Part shown: positions 55,119-64,000 of the stretch, piece by piece
How positions within the stretch are numbered: the first letter of the stretch is position 1
Layout: each line of letters starts with the position of its first letter
Notes under the pieces: generated by a model
Database searches by the model: none
Told to the model about the DNA's origin: nothing
Seen by the model: the letters and a program-made list of their open reading frames with translations, nothing else
Source of the DNA: Gammaproteobacteria bacterium
GTDB lineage: Bacteria; Pseudomonadota; Gammaproteobacteria; Pseudomonadales; Pseudohongiellaceae
Length of the DNA stretch: 64,000 bases
Reading direction: 5' to 3'
Assembly (NCBI GenBank): GCA_030831165.1
Contig: JAURLP010000033.1
Coordinates: 62,001-126,000, forward strand
Program-made: the position numbers and the translations under genes

Positions 55119-58100
55119 ATGACTATAAAAGTAGCGATACAGCACCATACTGTTTATCGTTTTGACAAAAGAGTGGCTTTGCAGCCTCATCTTTTACGTC
55201 TGCGTCCAGCACCACATTGCAGGATGCCGATCCAGTCATACTCTTTAAAAGTCTCTCCTGAAAATCATTTTATAAACTGGCAACAGGATCCATTTTCTAA
55301 CTACATGGCACGCCTGGTTTTCCCTGAAAAAAGCCGTGAATTGATTATTGATGTTGAAGTCATTGTTGACATGACAGTCGTCAATCCCTTTGATTTTTTT
55401 CTGGAAGAATCAGTTGATCATTTCCCTTTTAAATATGACAAGCAGTTAAAGAAAGACCTTGCTCCATATTTGCAAATTACCGAGAAAGGGCCCTTGCTGA
55501 CTGAATTATTGGGTCAGATAGATCGTAGTAAACAACCAACAATTAATTTTCTTGTGGCCATGAACCAAATTGTTCAACAGCGAGTAGCCTATTTGATTCG
55601 GATGCTCCCCGGCGTACAAACTTGTGAAGAGACCTTGCAGCTCAAATCAGGCTCCTGCCGTGACAGCGCCTGGCTCCTGGTACAAATTTTTCGACATTTA
55701 GGCTTGGCTGCGCGTTTTGTTTCAGGCTACCTGGTGCAACTCAAAGCTGATCAGAAAGCCCTGGATGGTCCTTCCGGCCCTGAAGAAGATTTTACTGATT
55801 TGCATGCATGGGCTGAAGTTTATATTCCTGGGGCAGGCTGGTTGGGTATGGATGCAACATCAGGACTATTCGCCGGGGAAGGTCACATCCCTTTGGCCTG
55901 CACACCAGACCCGCAAAGCGCCTCTCCTATAACGGGTTCAACTGAGCCCTGCAATGTGGAGTTTGAATTCAGTAATACCGTAAAACGAATTCATGAAGAC
56001 CCAAGGGTTACCAAACCTTATGAGGAAGACCAGTGGCAGCTGATTAATAAGCTTGGTGAAAAAGTAGACACTAAATTAAATAAGCAAAACCTCAAATTAA
56101 CGATGGGAGGGGAGCCCACCTTCGTTTCTATCGATGATATGGAAGGCGAAGAATGGAATAGCAAGGCACTGGGCCAAGACAAACTCAGACTTTCCTCTGA
56201 ATTACTTTTGTCGCTTAAAGATCACTTTGCAGAAAATGGCTTATTACACCACGGGCAAGGTAAATGGTATCCCGGAGAAGAATTGCCTCGCTGGGCGCTT
56301 GGTTTATTTTGGCGGACTGACAATAAGCCGCTTTGGCATGATAAAAGTTTACTAGACGATACTCGAAGTAAACATAAAGTTGGCAAGACGACTGCACAAA
56401 AAATGATTAATAAGCTGGCTGACAAGCTTGGGCTGGATAAACGTTTTGCACTGCCGGCCTATGAGGATGCTGAGGTCTATCTAAAAAAAGAAGGGCAACT
56501 TCCCAAAAATTTGAGCGTATCGAATAGTAAATTAAGCAATGAACAGGATCGTAAACGACTACGCAAAGTGTTTGATCAGGGTTTAACGCATAAAGTTGGC
56601 TATGTCTTACCCTTGGCATGGTCAGGTGATGAAGAAAAAGGTGGTTGGGCCAGCAGCAAATGGCAATTTTCCAGAAGGAAAATTTTTCTTATTCCGGGAG
56701 ATTCCGCAATGGGGTACAGGCTGCCTCTTGAAAGTCTGCCCTGGGAAATCGAGCGGGATTATGATTTTGAAAAGGATCCTTTCGCCGAGCGTAAAGCCTT
56801 GGATTACCCCCTGAATAAAGCCAAAGTGTCGAAAGAAAAGAAGGTCTTTGTGGAAAAGATAATCCATACGGCGCTTTGTATTGAAGTGAGAGAGGATAAA
56901 TTGTATGTCTTTATGCCGCCACTTAAAGTACTTGAACATTATGTGGGGCTGCTAGATTTAATTGAACAATGTGCTGCCGAATTCAAAACTCCATTGTTTC
57001 TCGAAGGCTATGAACCTCCTCGTGATCCGCGGCTGAAAAAACTAATGATTACCCCTGATCCAGGTGTGATTGAGGTGAATATACATCCAGCGGCTACCTG
57101 GCAGGAATCGGTCAATAATATTTCTATACTTTATGAAGCAGCCAGAAACTGTCGTCTTGGTACAGAAAAATTTATGCTGGATGGCAAACATACCGGAACC
57201 GGTGGTGGTAACCACGTAACGCTGGGTGCGGCTAATGTTGAGGATAGCCCTTTTTTGAGTCGTCCACATTTGCTTGAAAGCATGTTGCGTTACTGGCAGA
57301 ACCATCCAAGTCTGTCGTATTTGTTTTCTGGCCAGTTTATTGGGCCTACATCACAGGCCCCTCGTGTCGATGAAGCCAGGGATGATAATCTCTATGAGCT
57401 GGAAATTGCTTTGCAGCAGTTGCCAAAGGGTGAAACAGATAGCCCATGGTTGATTGATAGGATACTAAGAAATTTTCTGGTCGATCTGACGGGCAATACA
57501 CATCGATCAGAATTTTGTATTGATAAGCTTTATTCTCCTTCCAGTGCTACCGGAAGGCTGGGTCTGGTAGAGTTTCGTAATTTTGAAATGCCTCCTCACT
57601 GGCAAATGAGCGCAGTCCAGATGTTATTGTTGCGCAGTTTGCTGGCCTGGTTTTCGGCTAAGCCTTATCGGAAGAGTATGATTCATTGGGACCATCAATT
57701 ACATGATCGTTTTATGCTGCCACATTATATTTGGGAAGATATGCGATGGGTAGTTAATGATCTAAAAGATGCAGGTTTTGAGTTTGATCTGGATTGGTTA
57801 AGCCCTTTTCAGGAATTTCGTTTCCCTCATTATGGCAGCTTTCATGTGGCAGGTTTGCAGCTGGACATTCATGGTGCTATCGAGCCCTGGCATGTACTTG
57901 GTGAAGAAAGTTCAGCGACAGGGACGTCACGTTATGTCGATTCTTCTGTTGAAAGGTTGCAGGTTAAAATTCAGGGTCTCTATGGAGAAAGATTGATGCT
58001 TTGTTGCAATAAACGTCAGGTGCCACTGCAGGCAACAGGAAAAGATGGAGAATATGTTGCAGGAGTTCGCTTCAAGGCATGGGATCCATATTCAGCCTTG

Positions 58101-58361
58101 CATCCGACTATAGGGGTCCATAGTCCTCTGGTTTTCGATATTGTGGATACCATGAATTCACATTCATTAGGAGGCTGTACGTATCATGTTTCCCACCCTG
58201 GTGGTCGTAATTACGACACTTTCCCAATTAATGCTAATGAAGCAGAAGCGCGACGAGTAGCTCGCATTTCCAGTAAGGGGCACTCTCAAGGCAAAATAAG
58301 AATTGCTAAAATTGAGCCACACCCCAAAAGACCTTATACACTGGACTTACGCTATCAATAA
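55119..58361 (+). CDS. Transglutaminase-DUF2126 fusion protein
   Basis: A 1080-residue protein. The N-terminal transglutaminase-like domain (residues about 1-260) has the triad Cys180 (SGSCRDSAWL), His229 (TDLHAWAEVYI) and Asp245 (WLGMDATSG). The remainder is DUF2126, which contains MGGEPTFVSIDDMEG near 327 and TGTGGGNHVTLG near 690. The full form is about 1080-1120 residues and this matches. It lies just after Anbu. Family work links these genes to peptide or amide chemistry, but the reaction is unknown. The companion alpha-E and ATP-grasp genes are missing from this locus. Confidence 0.92.
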   Translation: MTIKVAIQHHTVYRFDKRVALQPHLLRLRPAPHCRMPIQSYSLKVSPENHFINWQQDPFSNYMARLVFPEKSRELIIDVEVIVDMTVVNPFDFFLEESVDHFPFKYDKQLKKDLAPYLQITEKGPLLTELLGQIDRSKQPTINFLVAMNQIVQQRVAYLIRMLPGVQTCEETLQLKSGSCRDSAWLLVQIFRHLGLAARFVSGYLVQLKADQKALDGPSGPEEDFTDLHAWAEVYIPGAGWLGMDATSGLFAGEGHIPLACTPDPQSASPITGSTEPCNVEFEFSNTVKRIHEDPRVTKPYEEDQWQLINKLGEKVDTKLNKQNLKLTMGGEPTFVSIDDMEGEEWNSKALGQDKLRLSSELLLSLKDHFAENGLLHHGQGKWYPGEELPRWALGLFWRTDNKPLWHDKSLLDDTRSKHKVGKTTAQKMINKLADKLGLDKRFALPAYEDAEVYLKKEGQLPKNLSVSNSKLSNEQDRKRLRKVFDQGLTHKVGYVLPLAWSGDEEKGGWASSKWQFSRRKIFLIPGDSAMGYRLPLESLPWEIERDYDFEKDPFAERKALDYPLNKAKVSKEKKVFVEKIIHTALCIEVREDKLYVFMPPLKVLEHYVGLLDLIEQCAAEFKTPLFLEGYEPPRDPRLKKLMITPDPGVIEVNIHPAATWQESVNNISILYEAARNCRLGTEKFMLDGKHTGTGGGNHVTLGAANVEDSPFLSRPHLLESMLRYWQNHPSLSYLFSGQFIGPTSQAPRVDEARDDNLYELEIALQQLPKGETDSPWLIDRILRNFLVDLTGNTHRSEFCIDKLYSPSSATGRLGLVEFRNFEMPPHWQMSAVQMLLLRSLLAWFSAKPYRKSMIHWDHQLHDRFMLPHYIWEDMRWVVNDLKDAGFEFDLDWLSPFQEFRFPHYGSFHVAGLQLDIHGAIEPWHVLGEESSATGTSRYVDSSVERLQVKIQGLYGERLMLCCNKRQVPLQATGKDGEYVAGVRFKAWDPYSALHPTIGVHSPLVFDIVDTMNSHSLGGCTYHVSHPGGRNYDTFPINANEAEARRVARISSKGHSQGKIRIAKIEPHPKRPYTLDLRYQ

Positions 58362-58690
58362 GTATTCGCTTTAGTTGAGAGGCTCTACTCATTTGAGCCT
58401 CTAATGACTGAATGACCCAAGAGTACTTAAAATTACAATAATGAAAGAAAAATGGAACATGTCATTTAAAGTCTCGCTGCAATAGAACAAATCCTGGTGA
58501 TTGCTTTATACTACGGCTCGCATCCAGCTGAAAAAATTTATAATATCTTTTTTAATCAATAAGATAGCTAATAAATCAACTAGCAGGTTAAAGAAATCCG
58601 GATCGAGATCCTTAGCGTAATAAGGTTTAGAAGTTTGTTTATAAGTTTAAAAGAAGTTTAAAAACTTAATAAAAATTGAGGAAGTGGGGA
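58362..58690. other. 329-base gap with a hairpin, no gene
   Basis: AGAGGCTC (58378-58385) pairs with GAGCCTCT (58395-58402), starting 17 bases after the DUF2126 stop; there is no T run, so it may be a weak or Rho-assisted end. A TATACT at 58507-58512 could belong to a promoter for the cytochrome gene. GAGGAAG before 58691 is the ribosome-binding site. Confidence 0.45.
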
Positions 58691-61099
58691 ATGCATTTTA
58701 ATAAGTACATTTATTCTAGTTTACTGTTGTTGTTGTTGCCTTTAGCTGCTTTAGCAGCAGAAAACGATGCAGCAGTTCATCAGGACACGGTTTCTAATTT
58801 TTGTTTTGATTGTCATAACGCTATTGATTGGGAAGGTCAGTTAGCACTTGATCTGCTTGATGTTAGTGACGTTGGTCCGGATGCTGAAACCTGGGAAAGG
58901 GTTGTGAATAAATTAAGAGGTTCAATGATGCCTCCTCCTGGACAGCCTCGTCCCAATCAAGAAACCTATTTTGAACTGGTCAGCTTTCTGGAAGATGAGC
59001 TTGATGAAGCCGCGATGCAACATCCAAACCCTGGTCGCCCAGGACTCTACAGGCTAAACCGTAATCAATATGCAGCCGTTATTCGTGATTTACTGGGCAT
59101 GGATATTGATATGGCAGCGATCCTTCCGCCGGATACTACAAGTTATGGTTTCGATAATATTGCTGATGTGATGAATGTCTCACCGACGCTGCTAGAAGGT
59201 TATCTGGCTGCCGCTGACAGAGTGAGTGCGATTGCTGTCGGCGACCCTGAATTTCCACCAGAGGAGGCAAACTATACTGTTAGCAGTATGCTGTCTCAGG
59301 ATAAACATATTGATGGTTTCCCCCTGGGAACACGTGGCGGTATTTCTGCAGATCATAACTTCCCGCTCGATGGCATTTATGAAATTAATACACATTTTCT
59401 GGTTAATTCTCTTGAAGTTGTCAAAGGGCTTCAGTTTCCCCATCAGTTTGAGGTCAGTATTGATGGGAAGCGAGTTCATACAGCCACTATTGGGGGTATC
59501 GCGGATTACACCTTAATGCTTGAAAATGGTGCTGCTTCTACTGAATCTGTTGAAAATCGTGCAAAAGTGCGTATTGCGGTCCCGGCTGGTGTTCATAATG
59601 TGACTGTAACCTTCTTGGAAAAAACACAGGCATATGAAGTGGATCAGCTTCAGCCTTTTGATAAAAACAATTTCGACCCTGTTTACGTTGGAGGCATTCC
59701 ATCTCCAGCCAGAGTCAATATTCGGGGGCCTTTCAATTCAAGGGCTCCTTCCCAGCTAACCAAAAGCCGGGAAGCAATTTTCAGTTGTTATCCCGATCAG
59801 GTTTCCCAAGAACAGGCTTGTGCTGAAGAAATCATTTCAAGCCTGGCCAGAAAAGCCTATCGAAGACCTGTTGATGATACTGAAGTGGGTGTCTTGATGG
59901 ATTTCTACCTAGAAGGACGTGAATCCAAAGGTACATTTGATGGTGGTATCCAAATGGCCCTGCGCCGTATGTTGATGAGTCCAAATTTCTTGTTCCGAAT
60001 TGAACGGGACCACCCTGATGTTGCTCCAGGCGAAAGTTTTGCAATCAACGACCTTGAACTGGCTTCCAGACTTTCATTTTTCCTTTGGAGCAGTATTCCT
60101 GATGAAGAGCTGATCACTTTGGCCGCCAATGGTCAGTTAAGTGACCCTCAGGTATTGGAGAGACAGGTTAACCGTATGTTGGCCGATGACAGAGCAAACT
60201 CCATCGTCGAGAATTTTGCCGGCCAGTGGCTGCAACTTAGAAATCTGGATGGTGCCACACCGGATGAAATTGCATTCCCGAACTTTGATGATAATCTGCG
60301 CCGAGCGTTCGTGACTGAAACGTCGATGTTTTTTGAAACCATTATGCGTGAGGATAAAAGTGTCATGGAATTGATGACTGCTGATTACACCTATGTCAAT
60401 GAGCGCCTTGCAAGACATTATGATATTCCGGGAGTTTATGGAGATCATTTCCGCTATGTGGAACTGAACGATCCTGCCCGCGGAGGCCTACTGGGACAGG
60501 GGAGTATCCTCACAGTGACATCATTTGCTCACAGGACCTCGCCGGTTCTAAGAGGAAAATTTGTATTGGATAATATTCTTGGTACAAGAGCATCTGACCC
60601 ACCGGATAATGTCCCTGCCTTGGAAGAAAATGATGCTGCAAGTCTAGATCAGGAAGCATTAAGACAGCGCTTGGCCAGGCATCGTGCTGACCCTGCATGT
60701 TCTTCATGCCACAACATCATGGATCCCATAGGCTTGGCGATGGAGAAGTTCGATGCTGTTGGTCGCTGGCGCGATCTTGATGAAGGAGGTCTGCCAATTG
60801 ACTCATCTGGAGAGTTGGCAAATGGCACGCCCATTGATGGTCCGACAGATTTGAAAAATGCCTTAACTGCGCAACCTGAATTATTCGTCAATACTTTTGC
60901 CAACAGAATGCTTACCTATGCTATTGGTAGAGGTCTGGAATATTATGATATGCCCACCGTCAGAGCGATTGTTGATAACACTGCTGATGATGGTTACCGG
61001 TTTTCTGCAATTGTTCAGGAAATTGTGAAATCTGCACCGTTCCTTATGAAACAGGCAGCAGGAGGAGAAGGTCAAATTGCGGCTAACATCAGTCAATAA
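58691..61099 (+). CDS. DUF1592-family secreted cytochrome-like protein (planctomycete-type domains)
   Basis: The 802-residue protein has a signal peptide (cleaved near LAA-EN) and two haem c motifs, CFDCH (Cys38, Cys41, His42) near the start and CSSCH (Cys670, Cys673, His674) near the end. Domains in order fit DUF1587 (LYRLNRNQYAAVIRDLLG near 118), DUF1595/DUF1592 (RKAYRRPVDDTEVG near 385; ELASRLSFFLWSSIPD near 455), DUF1588 (SILTVTSFAHRTSPVLRGKF near 600) and DUF1585. It should be a periplasmic diheme protein. No enzyme activity is established. The DUF1552 gene lies 133 bases downstream. Confidence 0.9.
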   Translation: MHFNKYIYSSLLLLLLPLAALAAENDAAVHQDTVSNFCFDCHNAIDWEGQLALDLLDVSDVGPDAETWERVVNKLRGSMMPPPGQPRPNQETYFELVSFLEDELDEAAMQHPNPGRPGLYRLNRNQYAAVIRDLLGMDIDMAAILPPDTTSYGFDNIADVMNVSPTLLEGYLAAADRVSAIAVGDPEFPPEEANYTVSSMLSQDKHIDGFPLGTRGGISADHNFPLDGIYEINTHFLVNSLEVVKGLQFPHQFEVSIDGKRVHTATIGGIADYTLMLENGAASTESVENRAKVRIAVPAGVHNVTVTFLEKTQAYEVDQLQPFDKNNFDPVYVGGIPSPARVNIRGPFNSRAPSQLTKSREAIFSCYPDQVSQEQACAEEIISSLARKAYRRPVDDTEVGVLMDFYLEGRESKGTFDGGIQMALRRMLMSPNFLFRIERDHPDVAPGESFAINDLELASRLSFFLWSSIPDEELITLAANGQLSDPQVLERQVNRMLADDRANSIVENFAGQWLQLRNLDGATPDEIAFPNFDDNLRRAFVTETSMFFETIMREDKSVMELMTADYTYVNERLARHYDIPGVYGDHFRYVELNDPARGGLLGQGSILTVTSFAHRTSPVLRGKFVLDNILGTRASDPPDNVPALEENDAASLDQEALRQRLARHRADPACSSCHNIMDPIGLAMEKFDAVGRWRDLDEGGLPIDSSGELANGTPIDGPTDLKNALTAQPELFVNTFANRMLTYAIGRGLEYYDMPTVRAIVDNTADDGYRFSAIVQEIVKSAPFLMKQAAGGEGQIAANISQ

Positions 61100-61232
61100 G
61101 ATTGACCTAACTGATTGATTCTGGTACAACTATTTACATAAATTTGATTTATATCAAATAAACATTTTTTAAGAAACAGACTTAAAAGTAACGAGTTAAA
61201 TAAAGTAAAAATATACTTAAGAGGGCAAAAAA

Positions 61233-62567
61233 ATGATGATATTCAAAAAAGCACTAGATCGTCGTACGGTTCTTCGGGGAGCAGGTGCTTCAGTGGCATT
61301 GCCATTCATGGGCGCGATGGTGCCGGCCCTGACTGCTACCGCACAAACAGCGGCCATGCGTCCAAGTCGCGCGGGTTTTGTCTATATTCCTCACGGTTTT
61401 ATTATGACCGACGCGGTGGATTATTGGACACCTGCAACAACAGGCCATAATTTTGAAATGTCTAAAACTTTGGAGCCCTTATCCGCCTTTAGAAACCAGA
61501 TGACTGTTGTCAGTAATTTGATGGGTGCTGATGGTTCTGGCCAGCATACTGGTGCAACGACAGCATGGTTGACAGATATGTATCCTGAGAAAACTCAGGG
61601 AGCCGATATTGGTGCTGGAATTTCAATTGACCAAGTTATCGCTAATCAGATTGGGCAAGACACTATCTTCCCCTCTATGCAGTTGGCCATCGAAGATATT
61701 ACTAGCCTGCTGGGTGCTTGCGACTCTGGTTTCAGCTGTGCATACCTGGATCAGGTTTCCTGGGCATCTGAAGATACCCCTCTACCTACTCAGGTAAACC
61801 CTCGAACTGTATTTGAGCGTATGTTTGGTGGTAGCGGTACTGCTGAACAACGCCTGGCCAGAATGCAACAGAACAGAAGTATCCTTGACTCCGTTTTGGA
61901 AGAAGCGCATCGAACTGAATCCACTCTGGATTCTGAAGACCGTATTCGTCTAGGCGATTTCCTGGAAAATATTAGGGAAGTAGAAAGACGCATCCAGAAT
62001 GCCGAAAGACGCTCTGGTGATCTTGCCGGGATTGCCCCTGAATCTCCAATGGGGGTTCCAGAACTTTACGAAGATCATGTCGATGTGATGTATGATTTGC
62101 TCCACATTGCATTCCAGGCTGACATCACAAGGGTTTTCTCATTAATGATGGCTCGTGATCTCAGTCACTTAAGTTACCCTCAGATAGGTGTGCCTGATCC
62201 TCATCACTCAATTTCTCATCACGCAGATCGTCCTGATGTAATTGAGAAACACTTTAAAGTGAATCACTATCACGTGCAGTTGATCTCACGTTTTATCGAA
62301 AAATTAGCGACTACACCTGATGGCGATGGTTCATTACTGGATCACTCTATGCTACTGATCGGTAGTGGTATGAGTAACGGTAATATGCATATTAAAACAC
62401 GTCTACCAAATGTTATTGTTAGTGGCATGATTGAAGGTAACCGTCACATCGCCGTTGATGATATTTCACGAACGATTGGTCAGTTACATCTGGATATTGC
62501 TCACCAGATGGGTGTTGAGATCAATGACTTCGGTAGAAGTAGTGGTCGAACTGTCGGGCTGGCATAA
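61233..62567 (+). CDS. DUF1552 family protein with Tat-type signal
   Basis: The 444-residue protein starts MMIFKKALDRRTVLRGAG; the Arg-Arg pair before a hydrophobic stretch and AQT cleavage is a Tat signal, so a folded, possibly cofactor-bearing protein is exported. The body has the DUF1552 pattern GFVYIPHGFIM near residue 49, SNLMGADGSGQHTGATTAWLT near 93 and HHSISHHADRPDVIEKH near 328 in the C-terminal half, where His-rich sequence suggests metal binding. It always accompanies DUF1592 proteins in genomes I know. A terminator follows at 62627. Its chemistry is unknown. Confidence 0.9.
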   Translation: MMIFKKALDRRTVLRGAGASVALPFMGAMVPALTATAQTAAMRPSRAGFVYIPHGFIMTDAVDYWTPATTGHNFEMSKTLEPLSAFRNQMTVVSNLMGADGSGQHTGATTAWLTDMYPEKTQGADIGAGISIDQVIANQIGQDTIFPSMQLAIEDITSLLGACDSGFSCAYLDQVSWASEDTPLPTQVNPRTVFERMFGGSGTAEQRLARMQQNRSILDSVLEEAHRTESTLDSEDRIRLGDFLENIREVERRIQNAERRSGDLAGIAPESPMGVPELYEDHVDVMYDLLHIAFQADITRVFSLMMARDLSHLSYPQIGVPDPHHSISHHADRPDVIEKHFKVNHYHVQLISRFIEKLATTPDGDGSLLDHSMLLIGSGMSNGNMHIKTRLPNVIVSGMIEGNRHIAVDDISRTIGQLHLDIAHQMGVEINDFGRSSGRTVGLA

Positions 62568-62626
62568 GCTGGCATAAAACGTTAGCAAATTCAGTTGGGA
62601 TTCCTGACTGATATTTAAATCGAAAT

Positions 62627-62663
62627 TGCCAGGTTATTGAGAAAAAATAGCCTGGCATTTTTT
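62627..62663 (+). terminator. Rho-independent terminator after the DUF1552 gene
   Basis: TGCCAGG (62627-62633) pairs with CCTGGCA (62651-62657) around a 17-base loop, then a T run to 62663. The long loop lowers confidence slightly. Confidence 0.75.
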
Positions 62664-62719
62664 CAGAGATTTATTAAATTGTTTTGATGGTTTAAAAGAA
62701 AAACTTTAGAGGTCAGCTC

Positions 62720-64000
62720 ATGCAAATAATCAAACGCACAATAACATTGATATTCGTATTGTTCATTACAGCGTTAACTGTACCGGCAAGCGCCCAGAAT
62801 GAACAAAGTCTTGATGATTTGAGAGTTGCTTTAGCATCGGGCATGGATGTGGATTCTGCAAAAGCCGATGGCACGACTCTTTTAATGGAAGCTATTTATT
62901 ACCGTGAAGCCGACAAAGCTCGCTTGCTGATTGAATCCGGTGCAGATGTTAATGCTGAAAACCGTTATGGCATGACGCCTATATTTCTTGCTGCACGAGC
63001 CGGTATGAGTGATATCGGTATTTTGCTTCTAAGTGCTGGAGTCAACCCCAATAGCACAAATGCAGAAGGTGAGACCCTGCTCATGACGGCATCTAAAGCT
63101 GGGGCCACCGACCTCGTAAGAGCCCTTTTAACCAACGATCTAGATAGAATGATCGTTGGTGTTGATCCTAATCTGACTGAAAGTTGGAGAGGTCAAACTG
63201 CACTAATGTGGGCGGCAGCAGAAGATCACACAGATGTAATCCAGGTCTTGATAGATGGTGGTGCTCATATTAATAAGTTGTCAGCTTATCAAAAATTTAT
63301 AGAGCCAGATCCAGATAAACGTCAAGGTGGTTTCGTATACCCACGAATTCCCAAAGGGCGCTTTTCAGCATTACATTTTGCAGCAAGGGAAGGTAAATTG
63401 GCTGCTGCTCAAACACTTATATATAACGGTGCGAATTTAGATATCCAAGATGAAGAAGGTAGTACTCCGGCCTTGCTAGCAACACTGAATGGTCATTATG
63501 AGATTGCCGCTGCTTTGTTAAATGCTGGCGCAGATGTCAATATCCAGGATAAGCGTGGTCGAACATTATTATTTATGGCAACTGATATGCATACATTGGA
63601 TGCCAATCCTCGCCCTGGACCTAAACCCTATGGTGAGTTAGATAGCCTGGATATCATAAAACTGGCGTTGGAAAAAGGGGCTGACCCCAACCTGACGCTT
63701 ACAGATGGTTTGCCTTCATGGTTGGCTCAGGGTTCAGCGCATAATGGCTTGCTTAATAAAGGTGCTACGCCACTTTTAAGGGCATCGATGTCAGGTGATT
63801 TGGAGGTAATTAATCTACTTCTAGAAGCCGGTGCAGACCCTTACCTGGTAACTGAAGAAAGAGAAGGGGGGCGTGGCAACCCTAATGGCCTCACTAATGT
63901 TGTCATGGCGGCAGCAGGTATTAGCTGGAGACCATCCATAAGTCGAGGTCGTGATGCCGATGCAGTTGCAGCTCTGGATTTATTCTTGAATGAGTATGAT
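62720..64000 (+). CDS. Periplasmic ankyrin-repeat protein, C-terminus cut off by window edge
   Basis: The frame from the ATG at 62720 stays open to the end (427 codons). It starts with a signal peptide (MQIIKRTITLIFVLFITA, cleaved near ASA-QN). At least eight ankyrin repeats follow, e.g. DGTTLLMEAIYYREADKARL near residue 51, YGMTPIFLAARAGMSD near 82, GQTALMWAAAEDHTDV near 159, SALHFAAREGKLA near 215 and GSTPALLATLNGHYE near 247. Ankyrin repeats bind proteins; in the periplasm the partners are unknown. AGAGGTC precedes the ATG. It follows the DUF1592-DUF1552 genes, from which it is separated by a terminator. Confidence 0.92.
   Translation, partial: MQIIKRTITLIFVLFITALTVPASAQNEQSLDDLRVALASGMDVDSAKADGTTLLMEAIYYREADKARLLIESGADVNAENRYGMTPIFLAARAGMSDIGILLLSAGVNPNSTNAEGETLLMTASKAGATDLVRALLTNDLDRMIVGVDPNLTESWRGQTALMWAAAEDHTDVIQVLIDGGAHINKLSAYQKFIEPDPDKRQGGFVYPRIPKGRFSALHFAAREGKLAAAQTLIYNGANLDIQDEEGSTPALLATLNGHYEIAAALLNAGADVNIQDKRGRTLLFMATDMHTLDANPRPGPKPYGELDSLDIIKLALEKGADPNLTLTDGLPSWLAQGSAHNGLLNKGATPLLRASMSGDLEVINLLLEAGADPYLVTEEREGGRGNPNGLTNVVMAAAGISWRPSISRGRDADAVAALDLFLNEYD

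Noticed and set aside
1-64000. CRISPR arrays, tRNA or rRNA genes, insertion sequences, prophage
   Set aside because: None was seen on either strand; no regular direct repeats with spacers, no cloverleaf, no transposase or integrase.

Overview
The window reads as chromosomal core-plus-accessory DNA of a gammaproteobacterium, probably marine or aquatic and heterotrophic. The evidence is gene content: maf followed by yhdP, a metR/metF divergon with metH, FabV-type enoyl reductase, a YegD-like Hsp70, an OmpA-type porin, and secreted families (DUF6152, DUF1592/DUF1552) that are frequent in marine Gammaproteobacteria. By eye the DNA is moderately AT-rich and even in composition. I see no tRNA, rRNA, insertion sequence, prophage or CRISPR array. 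Two genes run off the ends: an SGNH hydrolase on the left and an ankyrin-repeat protein on the right.

Layout. 1-6.4 kb: SGNH hydrolase, 5'-3' exonuclease, TlpA-like lipoprotein, a ferredoxin reductase and a putidaredoxin-type [2Fe-2S] ferredoxin (an electron-transfer pair without its terminal oxidase), a tiny zinc-motif protein, and a MocA-like/XdhC pair that services molybdenum hydroxylases encoded elsewhere. 6.7-20.2 kb: a eukaryotic-type HisA, maf-yhdP-DUF445, a CocE/NonD-family protein that seems to have lost its catalytic triad, a TetR regulator with a candidate palindromic operator, a lone ExbD/TolR protein, a MAPEG / glutaminyl cyclase / metallopeptidase operon, and fabV. 20.2-22.1 kb: an arsenic operon (arsR, thioredoxin-type arsC, acr3) whose efflux gene carries two in-frame stop codons. 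22.2-31 kb: EamA permease, sulfotransferase-like protein, cupin, a second MAPEG protein, DUF924, OmpA, MscS channel, HDAC-like and PurN-like pair, FKBP isomerase, DUF1015.

31-45 kb: the methionine/one-carbon block metR < > metF-metH, then TraB/GumN, a GNAT-C39 peptidase fusion, an unknown 145-aa protein, a sterol-desaturase-type hydroxylase, a gamma-glutamyltransferase-family protein, a PQQ-type sugar dehydrogenase and a YegD-like Hsp70. 45-52 kb: a secreted redoxin, an esterase that may begin at an AUU codon, a DAHP synthase, a eukaryote-like (type 2) IleRS, and a YtkA/FixH-like secreted protein. 52-64 kb is the most accessory part: a secreted unknown paired with DUF6152, the Anbu proteasome ancestor with a transglutaminase-DUF2126 protein, and a secreted module of a diheme DUF1592-family cytochrome, a Tat-type DUF1552 protein and a periplasmic ankyrin protein.

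The observations most worth following are the acr3 gene with two nonsense codons beside an intact arsR-arsC, the triad-less CocE homologue, the DUF1592-DUF1552-ankyrin module, the compact Anbu-transglutaminase pair, the eukaryotic-type HisA and IleRS, and the possible AUU start. All functional calls are from recognising sequence motifs by eye; no database search was run.
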